Shown here in pieces: positions 1 through 8,280 of a stretch of 29,681 bases of DNA (the first letter of the stretch is position 1; each line of letters starts with the position of its first letter). The position numbers and the translations under genes are program-made. This stretch comes from a virus. Location of the stretch: positions 1 to 29,681 of the IMG/VR virus record IMGVR_UViG_3300050029_000284; one strand, given 5' to 3'. The notes under the pieces were generated by a model that saw only the letters and a program-made list of their open reading frames with translations, did no database searches and had not been told where the DNA came from.

Positions 1-72
1 GCGCACGAGCTTAACAACCCGCTCAATAATATCTATATCTCGGCTCAGGTGCTGTCAAAGGCTGCCGGAACG
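1..72 (+). pseudogene. Host sensor histidine kinase fragment, interrupted by the prophage
   Basis: Frame 1 of the plus strand reads AHELNNPLNNIYISAQVL, the phosphoacceptor H-box of a HisKA-type sensor kinase; the autophosphorylated histidine is the second visible residue. The window starts inside the gene, so sensor domains lie outside it. After codon 24 the frame enters phage sequence and meets TAA at 88-90, so the ATP-binding domain is cut off from the H-box and the kinase should be inactive. It is the only plus-strand coding sequence recognised here and the only part of the window not belonging to the phage. The H-box call is firm; the kinase's signal is unknown. Confidence 0.85.
68..72. 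repeat. Predicted 5-bp target-site duplication (GAACG)
   Basis: Mu-family transposition duplicates 5 bp of target. If the phage begins at T73, the duplicated bases are 68-72, GAACG. The second copy would lie next to the phage left end, outside the window, so this is a prediction only. Confidence 0.35.
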
Positions 73-117
73 TGTAGCGGCGCGAGATAACTTTTCACAA
101 AAATCAAGATAACTCGC
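73..117 (+). repeat. Phage right terminus with two transposase-site-like repeats
   Basis: The element starts TGTAGCGGCGCGAGA at 73-87, which differs at only a few positions from the Mu right-end terminal sequence I recall. The octamer AGATAACT occurs at 85-92 and again at 107-114, exactly 22 bp apart. In Mu the end sites R1 and R2 are 22-bp MuA-binding sequences laid directly next to each other, so this periodicity is what two adjacent transposase sites would give. A third copy was not found. Confidence 0.7.
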
Positions 118-131
118 TTCGCTCTCCGATT

Positions 132-917
132 TCACCCTGTGCAATCGCAATTCATTATCAGAATTTCCATCGCTTCCTTCTGTACCTCTCCGACATTATT
201 AAGCGACCTCTTGACCACTTTTAGATCCTTGACCTTGAATCCTTTATAAAGCCGCCTTATTACCGGATGATCCTCGTAACTCAGAATGAAGCGACCTTTG
301 AGAGACTTCAACATATCCCGTAGCTTTTCATGCTCTTCCATATCGAATTTGCCCGATCCCTTCTTATAATAAAACTCTGTATCCATATAAGGCGGGTCCA
401 GATAAAAGAGCGCGTTCGGATGATCCCAAATCTTAATACACCTCTCGAAGCTGTTATTCTCGATATAAACCCCTTTAAGCCGCTCCCTGATCACCGGCAG
501 AGACTCCAGGCAAGTCGGATATCTTGGACGGTCCTGTCTCCCATAGCCCCAACCACTCGTCACGTTGGCCCCAAAGGAGTTTTTGAGAAGGTAGTAGAAC
601 ATTATAGCCCTATCTATATCATCCTTGGGCTTGCAGGTCCTCCAGGCCTCCCTGAAGGCCGTATATTCCTCCCGGCTGGCCAGAAGGAAGTGTTGACGCC
701 TCTCAAACTGAAGGTCATGGTCCCGGACAACCCTGAAAAGGTTGACGAGATCGCCATTTATATCGTTATAGACTTCGGTTTTTATCTTTGGTTTATTGAA
801 CAGGACCCAGCCGCCGCCGCCGAAAACCTCTATATAGCTCTTGTGGGACGGCATTTTGGATATTATCGATGCTGCAAGACGAGATTTACCACCAACCCAA
901 GGCACAAATCCAGACAT
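132..917 (-). CDS. dam: DNA adenine-N6 methyltransferase, Dam/D12 class
   Basis: A 261-residue enzyme of the D12 class, which transfers methyl from S-adenosylmethionine to adenine N6. The AdoMet-binding N-terminus reads PWVGGKSRL (residues 6-14) and EVFGGGG (30-36), followed by EVYNDING (48-55), and the catalytic DPPY is at 174-177. Length is normal for the family. The ATG at 917 is chosen over an upstream TTG at 944 because AAAGGGGG lies just before it. It is the last phage gene before the right end, beyond the late terminator, so it probably has its own transcript. Mu keeps its anti-restriction mom gene in the same place; protection of phage DNA from host restriction is the likely job. Target sequence not deducible. 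Confidence 0.93.
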   Translation of the reverse strand: MSGFVPWVGGKSRLAASIISKMPSHKSYIEVFGGGGWVLFNKPKIKTEVYNDINGDLVNLFRVVRDHDLQFERRQHFLLASREEYTAFREAWRTCKPKDDIDRAIMFYYLLKNSFGANVTSGWGYGRQDRPRYPTCLESLPVIRERLKGVYIENNSFERCIKIWDHPNALFYLDPPYMDTEFYYKKGSGKFDMEEHEKLRDMLKSLKGRFILSYEDHPVIRRLYKGFKVKDLKVVKRSLNNVGEVQKEAMEILIMNCDCTG

Positions 918-949
918 TAGTTCCCCCTTTAAATTTGGGGGCAAACCGT

Positions 950-955
950 GTTATA
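950..955 (-). promoter_or_regulatory. Possible -10 box for the methylase gene
   Basis: TATAAC sits on the minus strand about 33 bases upstream of the methylase ATG and downstream of the late terminator. No convincing -35 hexamer precedes it. The Shine-Dalgarno Gs (922-926 region) face five Cs at about 936-940, so the start could be partly hidden in a weak hairpin. Confidence 0.3.
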
Positions 956-991
956 TTCCCCTTTGCGTCCGCGCGGCGCGAGGGGAGGTAG

Positions 992-1047
992 CGGGCTTGC
1001 CCGTGGCCGCTGTTGGCGCAGCGTCCGGTCTAAGGGGTGACACCCTT
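992..1047. other. Cluster of three small hairpins between terminator and methylase gene
   Basis: Three inverted repeats follow one another: CGGGC/GCCCG (992-996 with 999-1003), CGCTG/CAGCG (1008-1012 with 1019-1023) and AAGGG/CCCTT (1032-1036 with 1043-1047). No credible reading frame covers them. They could be an untranslated leader of the methylase mRNA or a small RNA; no known family was recognised. Confidence 0.35.
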
Positions 1048-1072
1048 TGCCTGCCTCTCCTACTCCAAAATT

Positions 1073-1100
1073 ACGGGAAGGGGGTTTAACCCCTTCCCGT
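1073..1100 (-). terminator. Rho-independent terminator of the late operon
   Basis: An 11-bp perfect stem, ACGGGAAGGGG paired with CCCCTTCCCGT around a six-base loop, lies eight bases after the stop codon of the last tail gene. On the minus strand it is followed by AATTTTGG. Position and structure fit termination of late transcription; the T-run is short. Confidence 0.75.
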
Positions 1101-1107
1101 CCCTCAA

Positions 1108-1593
1108 TCAGTTCGACAGCTTCAGACTGAAGTTGTTCGTCAGCACATCCGTATTCACAAGCGCACGTGGTGTACTCAGTTCGCTCCAAGCTATCAGGTT
1201 CGTGCCGTCCGTGATGAAAATCGTCGTCACGGTCTGCGTCCACGTACCTGTCGCCGTCCAGACAAGGTTCTTGCTGGTGAGCTTCCAGCCGTTTCCGTCT
1301 GATGCGCTCGTGGTCCAGCCGGTACCCGACTGCTCGACGGTTATACGCCCGTAGCCGTTTCCGGAGGGTTCGCCTGCCGACGCTGCCGAAAGAGCAGAGT
1401 CCTGGGTCAGCGTGGCGCTTGTAAGCCCCACCTGGAACGTCGTGGTAGCCCCGCCGCCTTTCAGGAACCTCTCCAGCGCAATCTGGTAGCCGGCATGCGT
1501 GAAGCCCGCCGCAAACGCGGACGAGGCCATCAGCATTACCAGCATGGTTGCCGCGAGGATCCTTCCTAAATAAAACCTTTTAAAGCTTTTCAT
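1108..1593 (-). CDS. Exported tail-fibre-like protein
   Basis: 161 residues. The start is the ATG at 1593 after AAAGGAGG; a longer in-frame reading exists but has no ribosome site. Residues 1-29 form a Sec signal peptide: basic MKSFKRFY, a hydrophobic core, then SAFA|AG. The mature part carries VGLTSATLTQDS and EPSGNGYGRI, a pattern found in short tail-appendage proteins of many tailed phages, usually without a signal peptide. It is the last late gene before the terminator and follows the tail-tip gene. Role as a fibre or receptor-related protein is inferred from these motifs and place; the signal peptide is the odd part. Moderately sure of the family resemblance only. Confidence 0.6.
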   Translation of the reverse strand: MKSFKRFYLGRILAATMLVMLMASSAFAAGFTHAGYQIALERFLKGGGATTTFQVGLTSATLTQDSALSAASAGEPSGNGYGRITVEQSGTGWTTSASDGNGWKLTSKNLVWTATGTWTQTVTTIFITDGTNLIAWSELSTPRALVNTDVLTNNFSLKLSN

Positions 1594-1634
1594 GGTTTTT
1601 ACCTCCTTTCCTTTAAGATTTACTGCATTTAAGG

Positions 1635-2594
1635 TCAAGATGTCGTTGCCGCAGTGACATAGTTGAGCCATGTAAACAAACTGGAATAAGACGGGTCCCT
1701 TGCGCCTCCAACGACGACTGAACCGGCAGCCGCAACAACCCCGTCCGTTGCCGATATTATAAGCGAGCCGTTCTTGTAGACCTTTATCGCCGTACCCTTT
1801 ACCTCCAGGCGATATATCCCTGCTGTGCTGGCGTCGGATAGAGTGCCGAGTAACGTGGTTCCTCTATAAAGGCTGACGCCTGCATTGTAATTTACAACTA
1901 ATGAATAACAATTAGTGCCATCGACATACCTTGCATATAGCCTTGCCCATCCGCCAGTGCCTCCTATTGCAGCTTCAACGTAATAATCTGCGCTGGAAGG
2001 AACTGCCGCATTCTTGTAGAACGTATCGCCGCTTTGGTCGATTTCGCAATGTCCTGTACTCGTATTGTTGCCGAAGTTATTCCCAGTCCCGACCTTCGAC
2101 CATGCCCCGCCGACCTCAGGCGAGTGGTTGGCAAGGCTTCCTGCCGCGTCCGAATTGAATGTGTCGTTGAGGAATACCCGGGTCAGGGTATCGGTTTCCG
2201 ATACGGATCCCACGCCGGTCACCTTTTGGCTTTCCGTGTGGTGCAGGCCGCTTGCGTTCGTCGGTGTCCCGGTGCCTGTGGCTTTCTGAGCCTCGTGGAT
2301 GCCCAGCAGGTCCGTATCTGAAACGGTGCCAGTCCCGGAGACCGTCTCTTCCTCCGAGTACAATCTATGTTCATCAGTGGAAACCGAACCTATGCCTGCG
2401 GCCTGCTGGGCCTCGGAATGGGCTACGCCATCGATGCTTTCCACACATCCCGCTCCGTCCGTCTCGGTCGCCTCGGTATGAGCCAAGCCGTCCGCATCAG
2501 CCGCGATGCCCTGTCCCTGGGCCGAGGACGCCTCATGGATACCCCCGCCGCCAAGATGGTCCGCGCTCGCACCGGTACCGGTACCGGTTGCGGT
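1635..2594 (-). pseudogene. C-terminal part of the tail-tip protein, beyond an in-frame TAG
   Basis: This 319-codon stretch continues the reading frame of the gene ending at 2595. It contains no ATG at all and no ribosome-binding site, so it cannot be an independent gene. It carries seven more units of the same repeat, then a roughly 180-residue beta-rich domain (DTFNSDAAGSLANHSP, then alternating strands and FTWLNYVTAA near the end). That pattern resembles concanavalin-like sugar-binding domains, giving a plausible receptor-binding tip. It is expressed only if the TAG is read through or suppressed, or if the TAG is a recent mutation or sequence error. Labelled pseudogene for lack of a better term. 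Confidence 0.7.
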
Positions 2595-2711
2595 CTAGGC
2601 CTCTGTCATGTTCATGGTATCCGACGATTCGACCGATCCAGACCCCGTCACAGTCTCCGCATCATGGGCGGAAAGGTGGTCCGTGCTCTCCACGGTACCG
2701 GTACCTACAGC
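2178..2711 (-). repeat. About nine tandem ~20-residue repeats in the tail-tip protein
   Basis: The protein repeats the pattern [AV]xGxGxVxxxDxLxxxEAQx about nine times, for example AVGTGTVESTDHLSAHDAET and ATGTGTPTNASGLHHTESQK. The units straddle the TAG at 2595-2597. The DNA is diverged rather than identical, so the array is old. It probably forms an extended linker carrying the C-terminal binding domain. Confidence 0.8.
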
Positions 2712-5270
2712 CGGGTTATCCGCTTGCTGGCCCGGCCAGCTCAGGCCGTTTACTTTATAAAAACCCTCGCCTATTTCTTCAACCGATTCCGTCCAAAACT
2801 TTATGCCGTCATGCAGCACGGCATTGATAGCAAAGGTATCGCCCGGCTCCAGCTTTGCCCCGTTTCGCCAGTCGATAACAAAATCAATCGGTATGAGCTG
2901 GCCTTTTTCCTGAAGTTTCCTAAAAGCCAGCCAGTTAGGCACATGGGCGGCGTTACGTACGGCCCACAGCTCATATTTCTTATAGAAAACGCCAAAGGTT
3001 GTCTGAGATGATGAGTCCGAGTCCGTTGCGTCCCCAGCCCAGGTACCCGCTTTGGCACCAGTCGCAGCGTTGGAGGAATAAACATGATCGAATACGGCCT
3101 CAAAATCGTTATAGATGTCCGTCTCTGGTGTCCGGCTGAAAGAGAAACCGCCCTGCGTATCGGCCTCGTTTATGGTTATGCCTGCCGGAGGAGTGCTCGG
3201 GATATATGCCAGCTCCGCCGTGCCGGAATAGCTCCAGTAGAACACGCTGCGGGACAGGAAGGCGAGTTCGTCAATCAGGTCGGTAAACGTCCTCCCTGAC
3301 ATATTCTTCTGTGTTTTAAGGAGTTCTCGCCATGAAAACGCGAATTTGTAACCGGCTGCAACCTGGGCGGCGCGGGTTGTACTGAAAGAATTTCCAATAT
3401 TTTCTAAAGCCCAACCTTGCTTGGTTACCAGCAGGTGTTTAATTATGTCTACCGGGACCTCTATAGTGCTATTCGGTGAACCCGTGTATGTGCCATAGAC
3501 ATCGTCCTTATAGCCGGTGCCTTCGATGGCCACTTCCTTACCTATAACCATCTCCGCCGTGTTGTTACCCGTGAGTGCTACGCCGGTTGCAGGCGATGAA
3601 CCGCCGCCATCGGGCAGGTAGATGACCTCGCACCAGTGCTCACGGCAGGCTGCACCAGCCCCGGAAATCCAGAGGAAACGCAGAGTCATACCTTGGAATT
3701 CATCCCAGGACGGGCGTCCTGCCTTAGTAAGTGCGGACCTATATGTTACTGAAGTCGCCCCGCCTCCCTGCGTGTATTTGCCGTTATATGCTCCCCCTTG
3801 AATCGTCGAGCGACCAATGCCGCCATAGGTCGGGTCGCCAATGGTATTGCATAAATTCGCTCCGATTATAGTGCCTTTATCGGAAACCGCAAAACTCCTT
3901 GTAGTATCGCAATATGACGAGCTCGACATAGTTGTCAAGGCCCATGAGGTCTGACTGCTATCGCACAGAGAAGTGTCTATACCGGATAAACTCATGATCG
4001 AAGAGAACACACGAGTATCTTGAAATATGGTTTCCGTCACGGTCTTGACTATTGTTCCGGTATACGAACCGGCCGCAAGGGCGATGGCGGTACTGATACT
4101 CAGGACATCGACGTAATTTGAACCGTTCGCGGTGATGAGGAAATAGTTCGTGCCATCGTTGAAGGCAAAGTTCTTCCACTGGTTTGCCGTCCAGCCCGGA
4201 TTGACCGTAGCCGTCCACCTCGATGCAGATGTCTTGGACCCGGCCCCGCTCCAGGACATACTGTTATGGCTGTGGCTGCCCTGGTTGACCCCCAAATTCA
4301 CCTGCTTATCGAGGGTCGCCTTAACCGTAAAACTCACTGCGGCTGTATTGGGATAAAGAGGATGCTGGCTCCCGGTAAGGCCGGTATATGCAGTGAACCC
4401 TGATGTCTGCCTTACGCCGTCCACTAATACGCCGATTATGCTCCCCTGCGGCCCGTCGTTACAGATATAGTCATAGTTGCTCTGTACGACGGCTATCTGC
4501 GCGCCCTGGTTGTGGTTCACGGTCACACCGGTTACGCCTGTTAGGACGTGCCCGGCCTTTCCCGTCCAGTGTATGGTGTCGTTATCCACTATAGCCGCGC
4601 CGCTTACCGGAAAGGCCAATTCCCCCTGGGCCTCGTTGATTGTAGCGGTTGTCTGCCCAGGTGTAAGAATAACGGCCAGTGTCGATACCGCGCCTGGGTT
4701 TGCCGGGACGCATAGTGCGCCAGCCACCGAGCCGTAGTTCCAGGGGAGTGGGCTTGCAATTACCCTCGGGTCCGCAAGCGGATATTTGCTGTAGTTGACT
4801 ATATTCTGAACGCGCTTTTTATTAAGGTAGTAGGACAGGTGCGAAACGCCGCAGATAAACGTGTCCCTGTCCTCTGAGGCGATGCCGTCCAGATTGCCGA
4901 CAAACGCATAAAGTGGCTCCGACTGGCCTCCAAAATCGTCCAGACTGATTTTCCTGATAAGGATCGATGCAAAAGTAAAGGGGTATAAATCGTTTATCTG
5001 GCTCAGAAAGGCAAAGGTCTTATAACGTCGATTAAGGAACTCGATCCGTATATCTGGATTTGAAGTGGTCGATGTGATACGGGATGACGTGCGGGAAAGC
5101 CCTGACCAGCTCTTGACGTAGCGCAGATACTGCTGGTTTCCAACCTTGATGTTATGGGTAGAGAAATAATGGGTGCCGCCACCGTTCTTCAGTGTGATAT
5201 CGAACAGTACAATCTCGGTTTTTCTCTTTTTAGAGTTGTGTTTCTGCTGCGTCGCCGTAAGCGTCTTCAT
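2595..5270 (-). CDS. Tail-tip / tail-hub protein (891 residues to the TAG)
   Basis: Large tail protein following the distal-tail gene, with which it overlaps by ATGA. The N-terminal ~190 residues (FDITLKNGGGTHYFSTHNIK..., then DIRIEFLNRRY) and the conserved C-terminal part (FVIDWRNGAKLEPGDTF, then KFWTESVEEIGEG, about residues 805-840) look like hub proteins of siphophage tails; between them is a beta-rich insertion of roughly 300 residues starting near GALCVPANP, possibly surface exposed. The last 38 residues begin a repeat array that continues in frame past the stop. The stop is TAG and aligns with a conserved glutamine (CAG) in other repeat units, so the ancestral protein was probably about 1211 residues. 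Function is assigned by position and size; host recognition is likely. Confidence 0.75.
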   Translation of the reverse strand: MKTLTATQQKHNSKKRKTEIVLFDITLKNGGGTHYFSTHNIKVGNQQYLRYVKSWSGLSRTSSRITSTTSNPDIRIEFLNRRYKTFAFLSQINDLYPFTFASILIRKISLDDFGGQSEPLYAFVGNLDGIASEDRDTFICGVSHLSYYLNKKRVQNIVNYSKYPLADPRVIASPLPWNYGSVAGALCVPANPGAVSTLAVILTPGQTTATINEAQGELAFPVSGAAIVDNDTIHWTGKAGHVLTGVTGVTVNHNQGAQIAVVQSNYDYICNDGPQGSIIGVLVDGVRQTSGFTAYTGLTGSQHPLYPNTAAVSFTVKATLDKQVNLGVNQGSHSHNSMSWSGAGSKTSASRWTATVNPGWTANQWKNFAFNDGTNYFLITANGSNYVDVLSISTAIALAAGSYTGTIVKTVTETIFQDTRVFSSIMSLSGIDTSLCDSSQTSWALTTMSSSSYCDTTRSFAVSDKGTIIGANLCNTIGDPTYGGIGRSTIQGGAYNGKYTQGGGATSVTYRSALTKAGRPSWDEFQGMTLRFLWISGAGAACREHWCEVIYLPDGGGSSPATGVALTGNNTAEMVIGKEVAIEGTGYKDDVYGTYTGSPNSTIEVPVDIIKHLLVTKQGWALENIGNSFSTTRAAQVAAGYKFAFSWRELLKTQKNMSGRTFTDLIDELAFLSRSVFYWSYSGTAELAYIPSTPPAGITINEADTQGGFSFSRTPETDIYNDFEAVFDHVYSSNAATGAKAGTWAGDATDSDSSSQTTFGVFYKKYELWAVRNAAHVPNWLAFRKLQEKGQLIPIDFVIDWRNGAKLEPGDTFAINAVLHDGIKFWTESVEEIGEGFYKVNGLSWPGQQADNPAVGTGTVESTDHLSAHDAETVTGSGSVESSDTMNMTEA

Positions 5271-6028
5271 ACGGGCAGGACCTCAAGGACCTCCAGCTCA
5301 TAGCTGGAGTAATCCAGGCCATTCACGGCCTGGTCGAGGCGCTTCAACAGCTCCGCAAAGAACCAGGAACCGTCGTCATCCTCGACGAAAACAGGCTTTT
5401 TACCTGCCCATAATGCGTCGAGGTCGTTGATATTAGCCGCCATAGCGTCAGTGGCGCGAGCAAGCGGCCACTTGCGGTATTTCTTATTGAGACCGCCCCA
5501 GCGGTCGTAATAAACCACTCCGCCGCCATCCAGTTCCGTCCGCTTTACTCCGTCCTTTGTCCCGCGCACCTGGCTTCCATAGGACGGGTTTCTCTCCATC
5601 TCGTATGTAGGGCCGAGGAACACCTCGGTCTGTTGGGGGATTGTGGACCCGTTGCCGGTGATGGAATAGCCCCAGTAACGCTTTATCCCGTCAGGGCTAT
5701 CAAAGGGAACATTTACAAGGTTATTACCCATCTGTGTCCAGGATGCCGCGACATTCGACCAGTCGATATTGTTTGGGCTCCATTTGATGGTGATGGTGAA
5801 GCCATCCCAGTTATGCCCTGCGGCTATGAACCTGTCGGGCCTCATCGTACCGGAAGCGCCTTGGTCTATGACGACGGAAGGGGAGGTTGCATCCCCGAAG
5901 AGCGCGGGCATGCCGTTATCCCGGTCATAGGCGTAATAGAACTTGTATGTAGCATTCTCGTCGCTGGGCGTCACAACCGCGCCCGGAGCATCGAGCATGT
6001 TATCGTAGAGGATCCTCTTGCGGCTCAT
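5267..6028 (-). CDS. Distal tail-type protein
   Basis: 253 residues between tape measure and tail-tip genes, overlapping both by ATGA, which is the usual place of the distal tail (Dit) or tail-to-tip adaptor. It starts MSRKRILYDNMLDAPG and is rich in aromatic and beta-forming residues (FTITIKWSPNNIDWSNV, then RYWGYSITGNG), like a galectin-type or discoidin-like fold. No signal peptide or membrane segment. The assignment rests on gene order; no diagnostic motif was seen. Confidence 0.6.
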   Translation of the reverse strand: MSRKRILYDNMLDAPGAVVTPSDENATYKFYYAYDRDNGMPALFGDATSPSVVIDQGASGTMRPDRFIAAGHNWDGFTITIKWSPNNIDWSNVAASWTQMGNNLVNVPFDSPDGIKRYWGYSITGNGSTIPQQTEVFLGPTYEMERNPSYGSQVRGTKDGVKRTELDGGGVVYYDRWGGLNKKYRKWPLARATDAMAANINDLDALWAGKKPVFVEDDDGSWFFAELLKRLDQAVNGLDYSSYELEVLEVLPV

Positions 6029-8280
6029 ATTTTGCCTTTCCCGGCCATCTCGCGCCTTACGGGTTCGAGAATACTAACCAACTCACGGACGCTCTCCTGG
6101 GTAACAATGAGGGCCCTGGGGAAATGCAGATGCATGTCTCCACCACCACCGCCTTTGCCCGCCTTCCCGATCGGTGTGAAAGTGGCCCTTTCCGGGCCAG
6201 CCTCGCCCGCAAGAAAACGAGTAGGTTTTGTAACCAGGTAATCTCCACCTTCGGCCTGGGGCCACTCCGCGCCAGGAGTACCATAATAATTATCGATATC
6301 TTTAGACCAGTCGCCGCTGGGTCCACCTGTTACTGACTTAGCTGTAGGAGCGCCTGAAGGTGACCCGACACCGGCAGGGTGTGCCGTGAGAGGGACGCCG
6401 TTTGCGGCGTCCTCTGCATCCTTAAACTTCCAGATGGTATCGGTAAGGTCCTGATATTTTGTTTTCAGTGCGTCGATATCCTCCATCTTCTTTTCCTGTA
6501 GGCGCGCTACTTCCTCGTCTCGTATCCGGGCATCCTCGCCGGTTAAATCCTGTTTATTCAACCTATCGATCTCACTGTCGTAATGTTCTGCCGTCAGCTT
6601 TGTTTGGGCGGCGACCAGCTTGGCGTCCATAATGCCCGTTTCTGCCAGTATCTGGTCGAAGAACGACTTATCGTCCTGGGCCATTATGTCATCGTATTTC
6701 TTGTTGATCCTCGCCATCGCGGCCTTATGTGCTTCCCAGTCCGCTTCTATTTGTTGAGCACTACGATTTTGCATACTGTTCAACTGGTCAAATTTGAGTT
6801 TTTCCTGGGTAAGTTCATGCTGGCGCGCGGCCTCACCAGTAGGGTCGGTATTGGCCATGCCGTTTATTGAATCCCGTAGACCGCTGGCCTTCTGGTCGCT
6901 TGCAACGCGCGCGGCGACTATCTTATTAAAAGCATCTATGCCTTTTTGCCAGTTGATCTCGTCATATTTCTTCTGGATTTCACTAAGCTCCTTTTCAAGC
7001 TCAGTATTCACCTCGGTCATATCCATGCCCAATTTCTTGTACTGTTCAGAGATCTCGTTGTATTTTTTACCGACCTTCTCATAGGCCTTTTCCTGCTCGT
7101 CGGCTCCGATCTCATCCTCTTCACGCCAGGCATCCAGTGCGGCCTTCGCGGTGTCCTTTGCCTGAGTCAACCACTTTTGATGTTCTTTCTCGATGATAGC
7201 GGCCTTCTTTTCATTGAATTCTTCTAAACCTTTATTCCCTCCCTCACGATATTTTTTTTCTTCGTCGTCAAACTTTTTCTCAAGTTCCGCTTTCTGTTTT
7301 TCCCATCCATCGAGGCTCGCCAGTTCGAGGGCTTTTCCTATATTAGCGATGGCCACCATAGTGCCTTCATGATCCCGCTTTTTCTGTTCCTGCTTGTTTT
7401 GTAGATCCTGCTGTGCGTCAAGTTTTGATTGATTTTTTTGCCACTCTATGGATGTCCCGAAGTCAGTACTTACGTGGGCTCCTTCTTTATCGGAGGTGGA
7501 AGAATTGCTATCATCCTTGTAACCGGCCATTTTTTGAAGCACTTTATCGGCCAATGACCAGATGCTTTCAATCTTCTCCATTGTCCATTTTGCGGAGGTC
7601 ATGAGGGGAGCGCCCATCTTCTTTTTCATATCGTCCCATTGGATACCCATCTCCTTGACCTGCCGGGAATATGAGCCTATATCCGCCTGGGACGCGCCTC
7701 CGAAGCGCTTATTGAACTCGCCGAGGATATAGTCAAGGCCTTTTGTCTTAACCTGGTCCGCGTCCAGCACTATGCCCATTCTTTGTAGCATCTCTATATG
7801 CCCGACGTAGGCTTTCCCGATAAAATTAGCTGCACTCGCGGTGTCTATATCCTTTGCCTTGGCAAAATCCAATATCACCGGGATCGCTTTTTTTATTTCC
7901 TCGACCGTCATACCGAACGGGGCGAGGCGGGCCATCATGCCTTTAACCTCTTCATCTTCAACCGCATAGGTATTTTTTATCTGGTCGGCATAAGCCTTCA
8001 TCCCCTCAAAATTCTGGTTGGTGTAGAGGAGATTCGTCTTCATCGCCTGGGCGAGACGCAGGTCGGCCTGCTCCTTTTGGGATGCAAGCTCTATAAGTTC
8101 CTTGGTTTTCTCGGAGACGACTGAAAATGCCGTGGAGAGCGCGTATGCCGCACTCGCGCCTGCAACCAGGTTGCGGGTGAGGTTGGGATATTTGTCCAGG
8201 AGGGTATTGACCTTGCCGGTAACTTTATCGAATACGGCGCTGGCTTCGTCCCTGCCCTTGATTAGAAAATCGAGTTCCAT
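6025..8280 (-). CDS. Tape measure protein
   Basis: 751 residues. It sets tail length and threads the tail tube. Residues about 1-70 contain LIKGRDEASAVFDKVTGKV, typical of tape-measure N-termini, and a short hydrophobic stretch (NLVAGASAAYALSTAF). Most of the rest is charged alpha-helical coiled coil rich in K, E, Q and A; the C-terminus is Gly/Pro-rich. At about 1.5 angstrom per helical residue the tail would be near 110 nm. It lies directly after the tail-chaperone pair, with TAAATG at the junction, the canonical order in long-tailed phages. No lytic transglycosylase or peptidase motif was seen. Confidence 0.9.
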   Translation of the reverse strand: MELDFLIKGRDEASAVFDKVTGKVNTLLDKYPNLTRNLVAGASAAYALSTAFSVVSEKTKELIELASQKEQADLRLAQAMKTNLLYTNQNFEGMKAYADQIKNTYAVEDEEVKGMMARLAPFGMTVEEIKKAIPVILDFAKAKDIDTASAANFIGKAYVGHIEMLQRMGIVLDADQVKTKGLDYILGEFNKRFGGASQADIGSYSRQVKEMGIQWDDMKKKMGAPLMTSAKWTMEKIESIWSLADKVLQKMAGYKDDSNSSTSDKEGAHVSTDFGTSIEWQKNQSKLDAQQDLQNKQEQKKRDHEGTMVAIANIGKALELASLDGWEKQKAELEKKFDDEEKKYREGGNKGLEEFNEKKAAIIEKEHQKWLTQAKDTAKAALDAWREEDEIGADEQEKAYEKVGKKYNEISEQYKKLGMDMTEVNTELEKELSEIQKKYDEINWQKGIDAFNKIVAARVASDQKASGLRDSINGMANTDPTGEAARQHELTQEKLKFDQLNSMQNRSAQQIEADWEAHKAAMARINKKYDDIMAQDDKSFFDQILAETGIMDAKLVAAQTKLTAEHYDSEIDRLNKQDLTGEDARIRDEEVARLQEKKMEDIDALKTKYQDLTDTIWKFKDAEDAANGVPLTAHPAGVGSPSGAPTAKSVTGGPSGDWSKDIDNYYGTPGAEWPQAEGGDYLVTKPTRFLAGEAGPERATFTPIGKAGKGGGGGDMHLHFPRALIVTQESVRELVSILEPVRREMAGKGKI

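Noticed and set aside
1635-2486. Independent 283-residue gene
   Set aside because: The first residue comes from a TTG in the middle of the repeat array with no ribosome site, and the frame has no ATG; it is the continuation of the upstream tail gene.
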